This document shows, one piece after another, positions 10,480 through 20,065 of a DNA stretch of 64,000 nucleotides. The position numbers and the translations under genes were made by a program. Each line of letters begins with the position of its first letter. Within the stretch, counting starts at the first letter, position 1. The stretch spans positions 22,267,511 to 22,331,510 of the forward strand of contig CM039463.1 of NCBI GenBank assembly GCA_022414725.1. Reading direction: 5' to 3'. This DNA is from Microglena sp. YARC (taxonomy: Eukaryota; Chlorophyta; Chlorophyceae; Chlamydomonadales; Chlamydomonadaceae). Under the pieces are notes generated by a model that was given only the letters and a program-made list of their open reading frames with translations, ran no database searches and was not told the origin of the DNA.

Positions 10480-11650
10480 ACCGACTACAATCTGGTATCA
10501 GCTTACCTTAGACGGAACTTGAACTTGGTAACACAGGTCCAGCCAGCAATTTGGCTGCTCGCTGTTTATAGTGAAACTTAATTTACTACGGTCGGCTACG
10601 GTATACGATTCTTTGATCGAGGTAGTCCGGTGCCAAGCACCTGCTTGATAGTCGCAAATTGCTCAATTCAAACACCAATTCATATCAACATGTGTAACAT
10701 ACATACATATGTATGTGTGTATGTATGTATGTATGTATGTATGTATGTATGTATGTTACAGTCCAGGGGTAGGCCAAATAGGCTAAAGGGACTTGCCCAA
10801 CCGGATAGGAAGGGCTTAAAAATATGTAAAACAATCATCCTGGTGTGAGGAGGAAGGTAGCTGATGTGACTGAACACCCTCTGGCCTCAGCATACCTCAA
10901 CAGACAGTACCGGTACTACATTCGATTTAGTACTGTACCAAGCACCAGGTAGACAGACTTTATTCATTCAATAAAAACTGGAGTTCATGTAAACAGGTGA
11001 ATTATTAAAAACACTTCTCCTGATGTGAGGAGGAAAAAAGCTGGAGTCACTGAGCACCTTGTGGTCTCAGCACATCACAGACGTTAAAATTATCGAGGTT
11101 GTACGATATCAAGCACCTGCCAGACAGTCCCGAATCACTCAATTAAAACAGCAATTCAAGTCAAGTGGTGAATTATTTAAAGCACTTCTTCTGATCTGAG
11201 GAGTAGGAAATCTGACTTCACTGAAGTAAGCACCCTCTGGTCTCAGCATACCTTAGACGGTACTTTGTTTGGCGTAGTAGGGTACCATACCGAGGATCTT
11301 CCAGACAGTCTCTATTCACCCAGTTCACACAGGAATTCAAACGAACCGATGAATTACTTAAAGCACTTCTTCTGATGTGAGGAGGAGGGAATCGGAATTA
11401 CTGAGCACCCTCCGGTCTCAGCATACCTCGGACGGCAATATGTTTGACGTAGTTGGGTACCTTACCAAGGACCTCCCAGACAGTCTCTAATCACTCAATT
11501 CAAACAGGAATTCATATGAGCAGGTGAATTATGTACTGTACTTCTCCTTATATGTGAAGGAAGAAATCTGAAGTCACTGAGCGCCCTCTGGTATACGGTA
11601 AGCATACCTCAGACGGTATGTTTGACACAGTACGGTACCATACCCTTTTC
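10480..11650 (+). repeat. Diverged tandem satellite, ~185-bp unit, about six copies
   Basis: Successive blocks repeat the order CTTCTCCTGATGTGAGGAGG, then CACTGAGCACCCTCTGGTC, then TCAGCATACCTCAGACGGTA, then CAAGCACC..CAGACAGTC, then CAATTCAAACAGGAATTCA. Copies are about 75-85% alike. One copy is split at about 10700-10810 by an ATGT microsatellite plus the dispersed motif. A single related unit lies far away at 41050-41275. Confidence 0.8.
10758..10803 (+). repeat. Dispersed ~47-bp motif, copy 2, preceded by (ATGT)n
   Basis: ACAGTCCAGGGGTAGGCC.. to ..GGGACTTGCCCAACCG. A run of (ATGT) at 10705-10756 directly abuts it, and the pair interrupts a satellite unit, so they probably inserted together. 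Confidence 0.8.
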
Positions 11651-12153
11651 TTGTCATGTCTCCTCAGGGCTGCTGTGAGCTAGTGCAGCATCGGGTGGGT
11701 GGAACAAGCACACCAATGGATGCAATTCAAACTAGGACTGGCGAAGACTTCAAACTAGGACAGCCTCTCGGGGCGCAGTTGGATCCTTTACGCAAAGTAA
11801 GCAAACGAACTTCGGGACCATAGGCATATTTTAAAATTCATATCAGATCTGACCAGTTAGCTACTCGCAACCAACTCCAACCGCCCGATGGCGGGAGCCC
11901 CCGAGGCAGGGTCACCCCCCCGGGGTCACCCCTTTCATTGGTCCGATTGTTTGTCTGTCCGCATGTTACCCTGGCCCCAAACATGCCGTAAACACTGGCT
12001 TCGGTCCGTTGCACTCGAGTTCGGTGCCACTCTCCCTTTACGCGACGCCAATTTTACGCGTCGCTTGCGACGCGCCTTGGACTTGTCTCAGATTTCGTTA
12101 GCAGATGTTCAAGCCCCTACCTTAAATACATACAATACAATACATTGCCACAG
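11651..12153 (+). other. 5' region of the RCC1 gene; possible first exon 11888 to ~12120
   Basis: An open frame begins with ATG at 11888 and contains a plausible basic, leucine-rich segment (LPLRDANFTRRLRRALDLSQ) before frame and composition change. It lies just upstream of the acceptor TGCCACAG at 12146-12153 that opens the first clear RCC1 exon. I could not find a donor in the phase that this exon needs (one base left over), so the connection is unproven. Confidence 0.35.
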
Positions 12154-15100
12154 ACAGCCTATTTTGTGGTGGGCAAGTTCCACTAGGGCTATTCACCCAC
12201 AGACCCCACACACAAAACCTCGCCTCAGGATTCATGGCATATGCAAGCATCCTTGCATGCGGATACATCCCCAAGCTTTGGCCAGATGAGGAACCCCGGA
12301 GTGCTGCCACACCAGTACCCTTAATGTGCATAAAATCAGGCGCCATGCCAGCCTCATCCTCAGCTACACCCTCCGCCATGCCAGCCTCATCACCAGCTAC
12401 ACCCTCTGCCATGCCAGCCTCCTCTTCAGCTACACCCGGCGCCATGCCAGCCTCATCTTCAGCTACACCCGGCACCATGCCAGCCTTATCATCAGCTACA
12501 CCCGGCACCATGCCAGCCTCATCATCAACTAAACCTGGCGCCATGCCAGCCTCATCATCAGCCACACCCTGCGCCATGCCAGCCTCATCATCAGCAACAC
12601 CCTCCGCCATGCCACCCTCATCATCAGCTACACCTGTGCCCAGGCCTACAGACCTGGCATGCCAATTCAAGCTTGGGCAGCACAGCTGCTCTTGGTCGCT
12701 AGCTGTGGCGTGTGTTACACACGGGGGGCTTAGCCCACCCCCTTCGGCCTCTACCCACCTACCAGCCACTGCCACCACACTCCAGCCTGGCACAGTTGGT
12801 GGTACAGCCTGTCGAGAGCTAGCATATGGTTGGGGGTCTGCAATCAAACTCCAGCCTGGCGCAATCGGTGGGACAGTCTGTCGAGACCTGGCATATGGTT
12901 GGGGAAGTTCACTCTTGATTGATGTGTCACATGAATGCTTTGAGGATGATGATGGTAGCGACTGGAAGCGATGTAAGCAGGAAAACAGCGTACATGATAG
13001 AGACAGGGTACGCACTGACCCATGCAACACACATGGAAAGCAAAGTAATGGGGAAGGTAGTGCCCAGGATGGCCACATCACCACCACACCGCCACACCAC
13101 CAGACCACCACCACAACACCTTCACCGCCACAGCAAGCACACCGCAACCTTGGATGGCACTGCCCCCTGGAGCAATATGCTGTCAAGATATCTCAAGTAT
13201 CATGCGGTGAAGGCAACAGATTGGCGTTGGATGAGACTGGATCAGTGTGGGCGTGGGCAGCTGGATTCGATGCAGGCTTTGGCCACAGCCCACGTTGTGC
13301 GCTTGGACCCAGGTAGGGCATATCACATATCCACTGTGCAATCAATCCTCTAAGTTCCATAAGCGTTTATTATTAAAGGATCATGCGGTGAAGGCAACAG
13401 ACTGGCGTTGGATGAGCCTGGATCTGCGTGGTGGTGGGCAGCTGGCTAAGGCACATTTTGTTGACCACAGCCCACATTGTGTGCTTGGACCCAGGTAGGG
13501 CATATCCACGTGTCCTCAATTATGTACCTATATCATACAATCATGAGCCTAGATAGACCTATCTGGTGGTGGGCAGCTGGATTCGGTGCAGTCTTGGGCC
13601 ACAGCCCACCTTGTGTGCTTGGATCCAGGTAGGATTTCAGTGTTTCTATTTATGGCTACTCGTGGGTGGGGTAGGATGGGTTGGGGGAGGTTAGGGTGGT
13701 GGGGTGGGATGGGGGTTGGGTGGGGTAGTGGGGTAGAGTGGGATGGCTGCCCACTGTCTCTCTTTCTGCTTCCTTGACTGCTGGGGTGGGTTGAAGGTGG
13801 GTGGTTTGATAAGGTGTGGTAGTCGGGTGGGGTGGTGAGGTGGGGTGGGATGGTTTCGGGGTGGGTGGGGTGGGATGGATACCCAATGTCTTTCTTTCTT
13901 CCTTCTAAGCAGAGCTGAGCCAACTTCAGCTGGCGCCCAAGCAACGATAGTCATGAAGGACGTGGCTGGGGTGGGAAGGGGCCGGGTGGTGGGGTGGGGT
14001 GGAGTGGGGTGGCAACTCACCGTCTATCTTTCTGCTTCATTAATCTTCATCTCTCGTCTCCTCTTATTGTTAAATTCTCTCTTTGAAGAATCTGTCTTAG
14101 ATCTCCAGTACAGCCCGGAAAGAAGCTTTTGTTGCCCCCCCCCCCCCCCCCCCCACACACACACCACCACCACCACCACTACCACCACCACGCAGAGCTG
14201 AGCCAGATTCAGCTGGCGCCCAAGCAAGGATAGCCATGAAGGACATCTGCTGTGGGGGCATCACTACACTTTCTCCTCCTCCTCCTCCTCCTCCTCCTCC
14301 TCCTCCTCTGTATCTCTATGAGCGAGGGGGTTGGGGTTGGGGGTTGGGGGTCTGGGTGGGGTGGGGGGGTGGGGGGGCAAGTAAGAGTCCATGTCCAATC
14401 CAGACTTTACTTCCAAGTCAGTCTGACCTTATCTTGAAAGCCCTGAACTCCCTCTTCTTGCATTCAACACAGAGCTGAGTCAACTTCAGCTAGCGCCCAA
14501 GCAAGGATAGCCATGAAGGACATTTGCTGTGGGGCGCGTCACTACGCTGCAGTCTCCTCCTCTGGATCTCTATGGACCTGGGGGTGGAACGGATACGGCC
14601 AATCTGGGGTTGGAGAGGTTGGAAAGGATCTGGCTACTCCAAGCCATGTCACAGCCCTAGCTGGCCTGTGCATGACGCAAGTGTCAGCTGGACTTGCACA
14701 CACGTTAGTCTTGTCTGGTGAGGGAGGAGCCTCGAGGTAGTGGTGGTGTGTGTGGTGGTGGCGGTCACACGTTAGTCTTGTCGGGCGGGTTGGAGTTGGA
14801 CTGATGACATGGTCTATTAGCCTTAGGCTGCTCACAGGCACATACATATACACCTGCACATACACAGGCACAGATACATATACATACGCATGTACATACA
14901 TATACACATCGATATATGTAACAAGATACAGCCGTTCGTTCGTTCGTCTATGGTGACTTAGTCGTCTTAAAAGTATCCCCGGCGAGCAAAAAAAACAAAA
15001 TACCAGCAGCGCCTCTACGCATGAAATATGAGCGTTGTCACTTTTTGGCTTGCGCATGTGCACTAGATGCGCCATCTCTCTCCACCATTGCATCGCCTTC

Positions 15101-17738
15101 GCAATGCTATTGCCAGTTATTTGAATTCCGTGGGCCCTTTGTGGTCATTCCTTATCCCTGAGCGCTCTTGCCCTTGCAATGCTCATCCTATGTCAGCAAC
15201 CTCTTCCCAATGCATCGATAAATCTGTTAATGCAAAATGTGCGATAGCAAGTGCGTGACACAGTTTACTCCATGGACGATCTTTAGAGGTCAACACCGAA
15301 GCTGTCACGCCCAATTGTGTAAATGCACTCAGTAGAAGCTTCTGATATGTTGCTTTGCAATCGGGCAGATTTGATTTTCTCATAATGATCAGAATCTGTG
15401 CGAAGATTCGCAGGTCGTTGGGGGATTGAATCTAGTGGGTTCAATCAGCAGCCTACTCTATGTCGCGATTGTCTTTTTTATTCTCGCTCACAGCTGAGGG
15501 GGCTGGGAATTGGGGAAGAATGTGAGTGTTTGTGGGTGCGGTGGGGTGGGGAAGGGGTTCGAGGGAGAAGTGTGTGTGCATTTGTGTGTGTGTGTGAGTG
15601 TGTGTGTGGGGTGTGTGTATGTGTGTGTGTGTGGGGGGGGGCAGGAAGGCGGGCATGAGGCACGGGGAGAGAGGAGGGATCAGGGGAGAGAGGGGAGGGA
15701 GCTACTCAAGGAGGGAGGGAGGGGAGGGACTGGGAGGGAGGGAGAGGGGGGGACGGGGAGGGAAGGGATGGAGTATTCGTGTTTTTAGGATGGGGGGAAG
15801 GGGGGGGGGAGGAGTGTGTGTGTTTGTGTGTGCAAGGGTGCATGGAGGTGTGGCATGACCGCATGAGGCACGGGGCATTTTGCTAAAAGTGCCCCAAGTT
15901 CATTGTGATACATGCAGGAGAGGGTCGTGTGCACACTGAAAACGTTCTGCACACAGAAGTGTTTAGGTATAAGCTTATGAGCGTGTGACAATTGTAAGAG
16001 TAAGTCATACGCACACCAAACACGTTGTGTATGTAGAAATGTCCATGATGTTTTGTAACACAGTGAGAGCCTAAATTGACCTTGGGGAGTTTTGTGTATG
16101 TGTGTGTGTGTAGGCTGGGGTGGGGGTGGGGGTGGGGTGGGCGATGGGGTGGGTGGGGGGGGGGCAACGGCCAAACGGGCTACCCTACTAGTACACATAT
16201 TGGCATGAACATGCACATATACGTAGGGAACGGCAATATGGCATCATATGATATCATATTACATCATATGATGCCGGCAATCTGACTAGGCTAAAATGAC
16301 CATTTAAATAGAATATCATTTTATGCATTTTGTATGATATTATATGATATCATACTCACCTTTGGCCAACATCATATGATCCCTACCTAAACGTTCACAT
16401 ATTGACAGATGCATAAACAGAAACATATACATACACCTAAACATACACATATGAAGGCACACATTGACACATACATGTACAGACACATAAACGTACAAAT
16501 ACACATGCACATACATGTGCACATTAACATGCACATAAACATACACGTACACACACATACACATATACATACACATGCAAATTAAAAACACATGCAGACT
16601 GCGGCGATGTGTACTCTTTTGGATGGGGGAAGGATGGACAACTAGGAACAGACTCTACACAGCTCTCTCAGGCCACACCTGTGCTCGTAGAAGCACTGAC
16701 GTCTCATGTGGTGAAGGTTAGTATTTTGTTGAGCGGGTGGGTGGGTAGGTGGGTGAGCGGGAGTTTTGGGGGGTGGGGTGGGGGGAGCTTATTTTTTCAG
16801 TTGGCTCAGGCCATACCTGTGCTGGCGGAAGCACTGCCGTCTCATGTGGTGAAGATTTGGTTGGTTGGTTGGTTGCTTCAGACATTTGCTGGTGGAAGCA
16901 CTGACGTCTCAAGTGGTAAAGGGGAGATATTTTGTTTTTGGTTGATCATTTGGTCCATATGTAGAACTACGACGTGCTACTTAAGTGGTACTGTGGTACT
17001 TTACCCAATCTAACACCAAGTTTTCCTCCACCACGTTTTCCCCCACACGAGTCGGGTCTCACACCATAGAAAACCCGTTTGCTCGCCGAAGGCAGGTATC
17101 AAGCGGGGCCAGGCATAGCATGGTCCTTGGCGAGCACAGCACAATAGTGTCCACACCATTTCCAGTCAGCAAACAACCATATAATTAGCATATGGTCGGT
17201 GTTCATGAAGGAAAAAAGTAAAGAAGAAAGAAGGAAGCAAGGAAAAAGTAAAGAAGTAAATGATCAAGCTGTACTGTCGATTTCCAGTCATGACTGTATT
17301 GATGTTTTGATCAATACAAAACTATTATGTTGGCCTATGGCAGATGTCATGCGGGGACAGGCATAGGATAGTCCTTTGCGAGGACAGCGCAATAGTGTCT
17401 GCACTATTTCTGGCATATACAATATTATGCACACTATTTCCGCCAATAAAAAAAATGTTGGCCTACGGCCTAAACCCCAAATCCTAATCCTAAACCCAAA
17501 CCAGGTATCATGTGGGGCCAGGCATAGCATGGTCCTTTGTGAGGACGGCACTGTCTTTGGCTTTGGATGGAACAAGTACGGCCAGCTAGGGCTTGGAGAC
17601 TTTGAGAGCAGGTGTACCCCGGTCCTTGTGGACGTAATGAAAGTGGAGATCTTAATGAGGGAGACCCAGACCCATTCTGTACCCAGGGTTGTTGATGTTG
17701 AGTTGGGTCGCTGGCACAGTGTGTTTTTGGTAGCTTAG
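12154..17738 (+). CDS. RCC1-repeat (beta-propeller) protein, at least four exons
   Basis: RCC1-family repeats form a propeller used in nucleotide exchange on small GTPases and in many scaffold or ubiquitin-ligase proteins; which role applies here cannot be told. Exons: 12154-13312, 14473-14717, 16598-16716, 17505-17738 (stop TAG), about 584 codons, all phase-consistent (2, 1, 0). Repeat signatures are VSCGEGNRLALDETGSVWAW, then ICCGARHYAAVSSSGSLWTW with GWNGYGQSGVG, then DCGDVYSFGWGKDGQLG, then VSCGARHSMVLCEDGTVFGF with GWNKYGQLGLG, ending GRWHSVFLVA. The first exon also encodes an 11-residue repeat (AMPASSSATPG type) and a Thr/Pro/His-rich linker, which separate an early partial blade (LFCGGQVPLG) from the main propeller. 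The true start lies upstream (see 11651-12153). The introns carry decayed copies of these exons' edges. Confidence 0.8.
12340..12640 (+). repeat. Coding 33-bp minisatellite, about nine units
   Basis: GCCATGCCAGCCTCATCATC-type unit, kept in frame and giving AMPASSSATP(S/G/C) nine times inside the RCC1 first exon. The opposite strand is also open here, an effect of the repeat and not a second gene. The period divisible by three preserves the frame, so copy number can vary without breaking the protein. Confidence 0.9.
13381..13636 (+). repeat. Two decayed copies of the end of RCC1 exon 1 plus its donor
   Basis: The real exon end (about 13200-13312, TCATGCGGTGAAGGCAACAG ... CTTGGACCCAG, then gtagggcat) recurs at 13381-13494 with the donor gtagggcat still present, and at 13563-13628 followed by gtaggattt. 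The first echo has deletions and an in-frame stop after the AAG of WWWAAG. The second lacks the first third. Spacing is about 180 bp and then about 134 bp between donors. Confidence 0.85.
13650..14010 (+). repeat. GGGGTGGGGT-type low-complexity sequence
   Basis: Degenerate (GGGGT) tracts in two or three blocks, each followed by a (G)CCCACTGTCTCTCTTTC-like pyrimidine stretch. This is the intron part that is duplicated together with the exon-2 edge copies. Confidence 0.7.
13905..14285 (+). repeat. Two decayed copies of the RCC1 exon-2 acceptor and 5' edge
   Basis: The real exon 2 starts at 14473 after CAACACAG with AGCTGAGTCAACTTCAGC and runs on to ATGAAGGACATTTGCTGTGG. The same order, acceptor AG included, occurs at 13913-13957 (lost after ATGAAGGACG) and at 14195-14265 (kept to ATGAAGGACATCTGCTGTGG, then replaced by a CTC repeat). 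Period is about 280 bp. Confidence 0.85.
14141..14190 (+). repeat. Poly-C, (CA)n and (ACC)n tract
   Basis: Twenty or so C followed by CACACA and ACCACC units immediately before the second exon-2 echo, acting as its pyrimidine-rich acceptor context. Confidence 0.85.
14766..14790 (+). repeat. Echo of the RCC1 exon-2 donor edge
   Basis: CACACGTTAGTCTTGTC, the last bases of exon 2 before the donor at 14718, recurs 66 bp downstream followed by GGGCGGGTT, so the donor GT is lost. Confidence 0.7.
14800..15500. other. RCC1 intron 2, first part; short repeats, no gene seen
   Basis: Contains CACATACATATACA-type repeats (14838-14915) and (TTCG)4 at about 14934-14948. The rest, to 15500, has no recognisable gene or element. 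Confidence 0.5.
15510..15870 (+). repeat. (GT)n, GGGA and poly-G low-complexity tract
   Basis: GT microsatellite at 15570-15632 and GGGAGGGA units at 15655-15765. The word GGCATGAGGCACGGGG appears at 15650 and again near 15855 as GCATGAGGCACGGGG, showing a local duplication of about 205 bp. Confidence 0.8.
16240..16275. repeat. 36-bp near-perfect inverted repeat rich in ATCATATGAT
   Basis: GGCATCATATGATATCAT pairs with ATTACATCATATGATGCC. More ATGATATTATATGATATCAT words follow to 16380, so the stretch could extrude as a cruciform. It lies in RCC1 intron 2. Confidence 0.75.
16395..16592 (+). repeat. CATACACATA-type degenerate tandem repeat
   Basis: Alternating purine-pyrimidine ACATACACATGCACATACA words, about 200 bp, ending at the acceptor of RCC1 exon 3. 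Confidence 0.85.
16801..16922 (+). repeat. Two decayed copies of the RCC1 exon-3 3' edge
   Basis: The real exon-3 end (CTCAGGCCACACCTGTGCTC ... CATGTGGTGAAG, donor at 16717) recurs at 16806-16854 (donor GT changed to AT after GTGAAG) and at 16880-16920 (ACATTTGCTGGTGGAAGCAC ... AGTGGTAAAG). Spacings are about 140 and 65 bp. Confidence 0.85.
17093..17410 (+). repeat. Two decayed copies of the RCC1 exon-4 acceptor and 5' edge
   Basis: The real exon 4 begins at 17505 after CCAG with GTATCATGTGGGGCCAGGCA. Copies with CAG in front start at 17096 (GTATCAAGCGGGGCCAGGCA) and 17344 (ATGTCATGCGGGGACAGGCA), each about 75 bp long and followed by a repeated CACTATTTC..GCCAATA segment. A frame through them is broken. 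Confidence 0.85.
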
Positions 17739-18130
17739 CATACTTTGTGTTGTGGCATGGATATCACGCAAACTTCCTTCATGTAACATAACGTAAGTTC
17801 CCTAACGTAACCTAATTTTTGAACAATCATGTGCTGCACCACCTTCAGAGCACAGAATGCAATATGCCGGCTAGTAGCTGCACCTTGTTATAGGAGTATC
17901 TCTTTTATTATTTTTGTTGGCATTGGGCCATAATTGCATTGGATTGGATTTAAACCCGGTTTCCAGCCAAATCTGGGCTGCTCAGTGCTCACCATCTCCC
18001 AATCCCAAGCCTCGCATGTGATACCAACGGAAAGCATACCAAGATGAGTATAAAGTAGTAAGTCTTGCCCTGGCCCAAGGCAGTTGAAAGACGTTTCAGG
18101 CGTTGGGACTTGGGGCCAGGGTTGTTCAGG
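17739..18130. other. 3' flank of RCC1 gene; nothing recognised
   Basis: Contains several AACGTAA words just after the stop and otherwise unremarkable sequence. Confidence 0.5.
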
Positions 18131-18139
18131 AGGAACCCT

Positions 18140-18358
18140 ATCTCCTATCCCTGTGACGCAGCCAATCTTACAGCTTGCATCCTGAGACGCAACCGATTCC
18201 ATAGCCTGCGTCCTGAGACGGAACTGAACCAGCATGGCCTGCGTCCTGAGACGCAACCAATCCACTGAAGCTGTGTCTGCGACGCAACGGACCCTCCCCA
18301 CGTTGCGTCTAAGGACGCAACACACCCTTCGAAGTTGCATCTATGACGCAGCGTTCTA
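18140..18358. repeat. Array of GACGCAAC / GTTGCGTC inverted words
   Basis: Six or seven blocks of GCGTC-N4-GACGCAAC type (for example TGCGTCCTGAGACGCAACC at about 18246) occur every 30-45 bp, each able to form a small hairpin. The last ones use TTGCGTCTAAGGACGCAA, a perfect stem of seven or more. Confidence 0.75.
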
Positions 18359-18417
18359 AACAACCCTGATTGGCACATACTTGGTTCCTATGTATGCTCC
18401 CTTGTTTATATGGGTAA

Positions 18418-18419
18418 GG

Positions 18420-18502
<83 letters not shown>

Positions 18503-18660
18503 GTGATGGTGATGATGGTGCTGATGGTGCTGATGGTGCTGATGGTGCTGATGGTGCTGATGGTGCTGATGGTGCTGATGATGATGATGATAATGATGAT
18601 GATGATGATGATGGTATGGAGGTATGGTGATGATATGGTGATGGTGATGGTGATGGCATG
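18418..18660 (+). repeat. (GAT)n with GATGGTGCT inner repeat
   Basis: About 27 GAT triplets, then seven GATGGTGCT nonamers, then GAT again. All frames remain open for 100 or more codons because of the repeat and not because of a gene. Confidence 0.95.
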
Positions 18661-18835
18661 GTGGAGGTATGTTGACGGTGTTACAGTTGCAAAAAAACGT
18701 TTTTTCGGGCAGTGACACTAGGAACCCTTAATGAATTCGTGACACACCAACTCAAACTAAAGGTGACTGTGTTACATAGGAAATATAAATAGAGGAGAGG
18801 GGGGGAAAGAGAAATAGTATAGAAAACAAAATCCC

Positions 18836-18927
18836 CGTTGGGAACGGGATGGCTCTATCGTAGAGCGATCCCGGGCCGGACGAAGCAGGTGCGGGGTCCT
18901 ATCAGGTCTCTGGTTCGAACCCCAACG
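18836..18927 (+). other. tRNA-like fold with Box-B motif (possible SINE head)
   Basis: GGTTCGAAC (pol III Box B, 18912-18920) is followed by CCCAACG, which pairs perfectly with CGTTGGG at 18836-18842. Between them lies a strong hairpin CGGGATGGCTC-TATCGTA-GAGCGATCCCG that resembles a D arm. There is no proper T-stem 3' strand and no anticodon arm that I can place, so it is not a normal tRNA; a tRNA-derived SINE or chance is more likely. Confidence 0.25.
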
Positions 18928-19360
18928 AGGTCATCTGGGCCCACCCGGAGGGTCGTCGACCGGCATGGTAACTGGACTCTAGGTGTGATGTAAGCCTGTC
19001 CATCGCATACTTATGAGGCGGTTCCCTTAATACCCACTGGGCACGTCCTTAGAGGTCATTCTGTGACAATTCTCATATAGATATTCCTTTCCTTGTCCAG
19101 AGGATTCGTCTTCTAGAGCTGCAAGGGCTTACTTGTGACGGATGTTTGTGAAAGGCGTTAGGCAGGCTTTTCTTTATTATTGGTCATTGTTGTGTCACGT
19201 AATCATCCGTGCTTTATTATTTTTACTTTCATTGCATTCAACCTTGCTATGCAGGTGAACTTGTGGTAGAGGTGAACGTACGTGCTCGTGGCGAAAATAG
19301 GTTGGCAAAAGCGGGAGTATAGGAACAATGCTTTGACCTATAACGCCTAAAAAAACTGAG
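18928..19360. other. No gene seen
   Basis: About 430 bases of mixed composition without recognised repeats or frames. Confidence 0.5.
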
Positions 19361-19397
19361 GAAGGCTGACCCCCCCCCCCCCCCCCCCCCCCCCCCC
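19361..19397 (+). repeat. GGCTGACC + poly-C repeat, copy 2
   Basis: AAAAAAACTGAGGAAGGCTG then ACC and about 28 C. Confidence 0.8.
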
Positions 19398-20065
19398 AGG
19401 ATCAGTCTAAATTGCTAGGGAAGAAGCTGCAGGTAATGTTGTAGAGTAAAGCTTAGTGCTAGGGGAGAAACTGCAATAAAGGTGCAGGCTAAACTTGTAA
19501 CTTAAATATATAATGTAAGGCACATGATGCTTGAGACTTACATGGTCTGTAGGCTGATTGCCCCCATAATTTGGGAGATGAGCCTGGGGAAACATCCTAA
19601 TTCAGAGAAGGTATCATGTGGAACTAGATATAAGTAATGTAATGCAAATAAATTCATTTTGTTGAGAATGGAAGATTAAATGACAGTAATGTCAGTTTAA
19701 ACTGCTGCTTTTGTGTGGACCTTTAGGAGGGGAAAGCAATATAGTTATGAAAAGCTAAAGGGGAGAAAAACTGTTGCTGTACATGGGAAAGTACAGGGAT
19801 TGATTACTAGAGTGTTCATTCCTATTAACGGGTCAATAATGCTATGGAGCATGGCCACTAAGTGCCATGAGGAGAGTAGCCATCCAGGTCCAGTTGCTGT
19901 ACAATCTTGGCCAGAAAGGTGTCAAAAAATTTCAATATTTTTGGGAGGCCAGGTGGATACAAGTTCATCAGGGTGAAATCCATGGGGTTCCAGGTCATGC
20001 TCAGGTTGTTCACACATATCACTTTTCCTCCAGGGTGTGCACAGCTCTGGGGGTACATCAGAATC

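Larger units (their letters stand above)
9774..10480. other. Intergenic; dispersed repeats only
   Basis: No gene seen. It holds the continuation of the GGCGGATGG-marked repeat that element 1 interrupts, a poly-C element at 10001-10065 and one copy of the CAGTCCAGGGGTAGGCC motif at 10158-10205. More GGCGGAT words lie at 10403 and 10452. Confidence 0.6.

Noticed and set aside
12122..13186. 354-codon - strand frame with VADDEAGMA repeats
   Set aside because: It is the mirror of the RCC1 coding minisatellite; the + frame has family motifs and consistent splice phases.
15453..16216. His/Thr/Pro-rich - strand frames
   Set aside because: Derived from GT and GGGGT low-complexity tracts in an RCC1 intron.
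17461..17504. Telomere-like CCTAAACCC words before RCC1 exon 4
   Set aside because: Only about 35 bases of irregular TAAACCC/TAATCC; more likely a pyrimidine-rich acceptor context than an interstitial telomere.
18309..18718. Poly-Ser, poly-His and poly-Met frames
   Set aside because: Products of the GAT microsatellite read in different frames.
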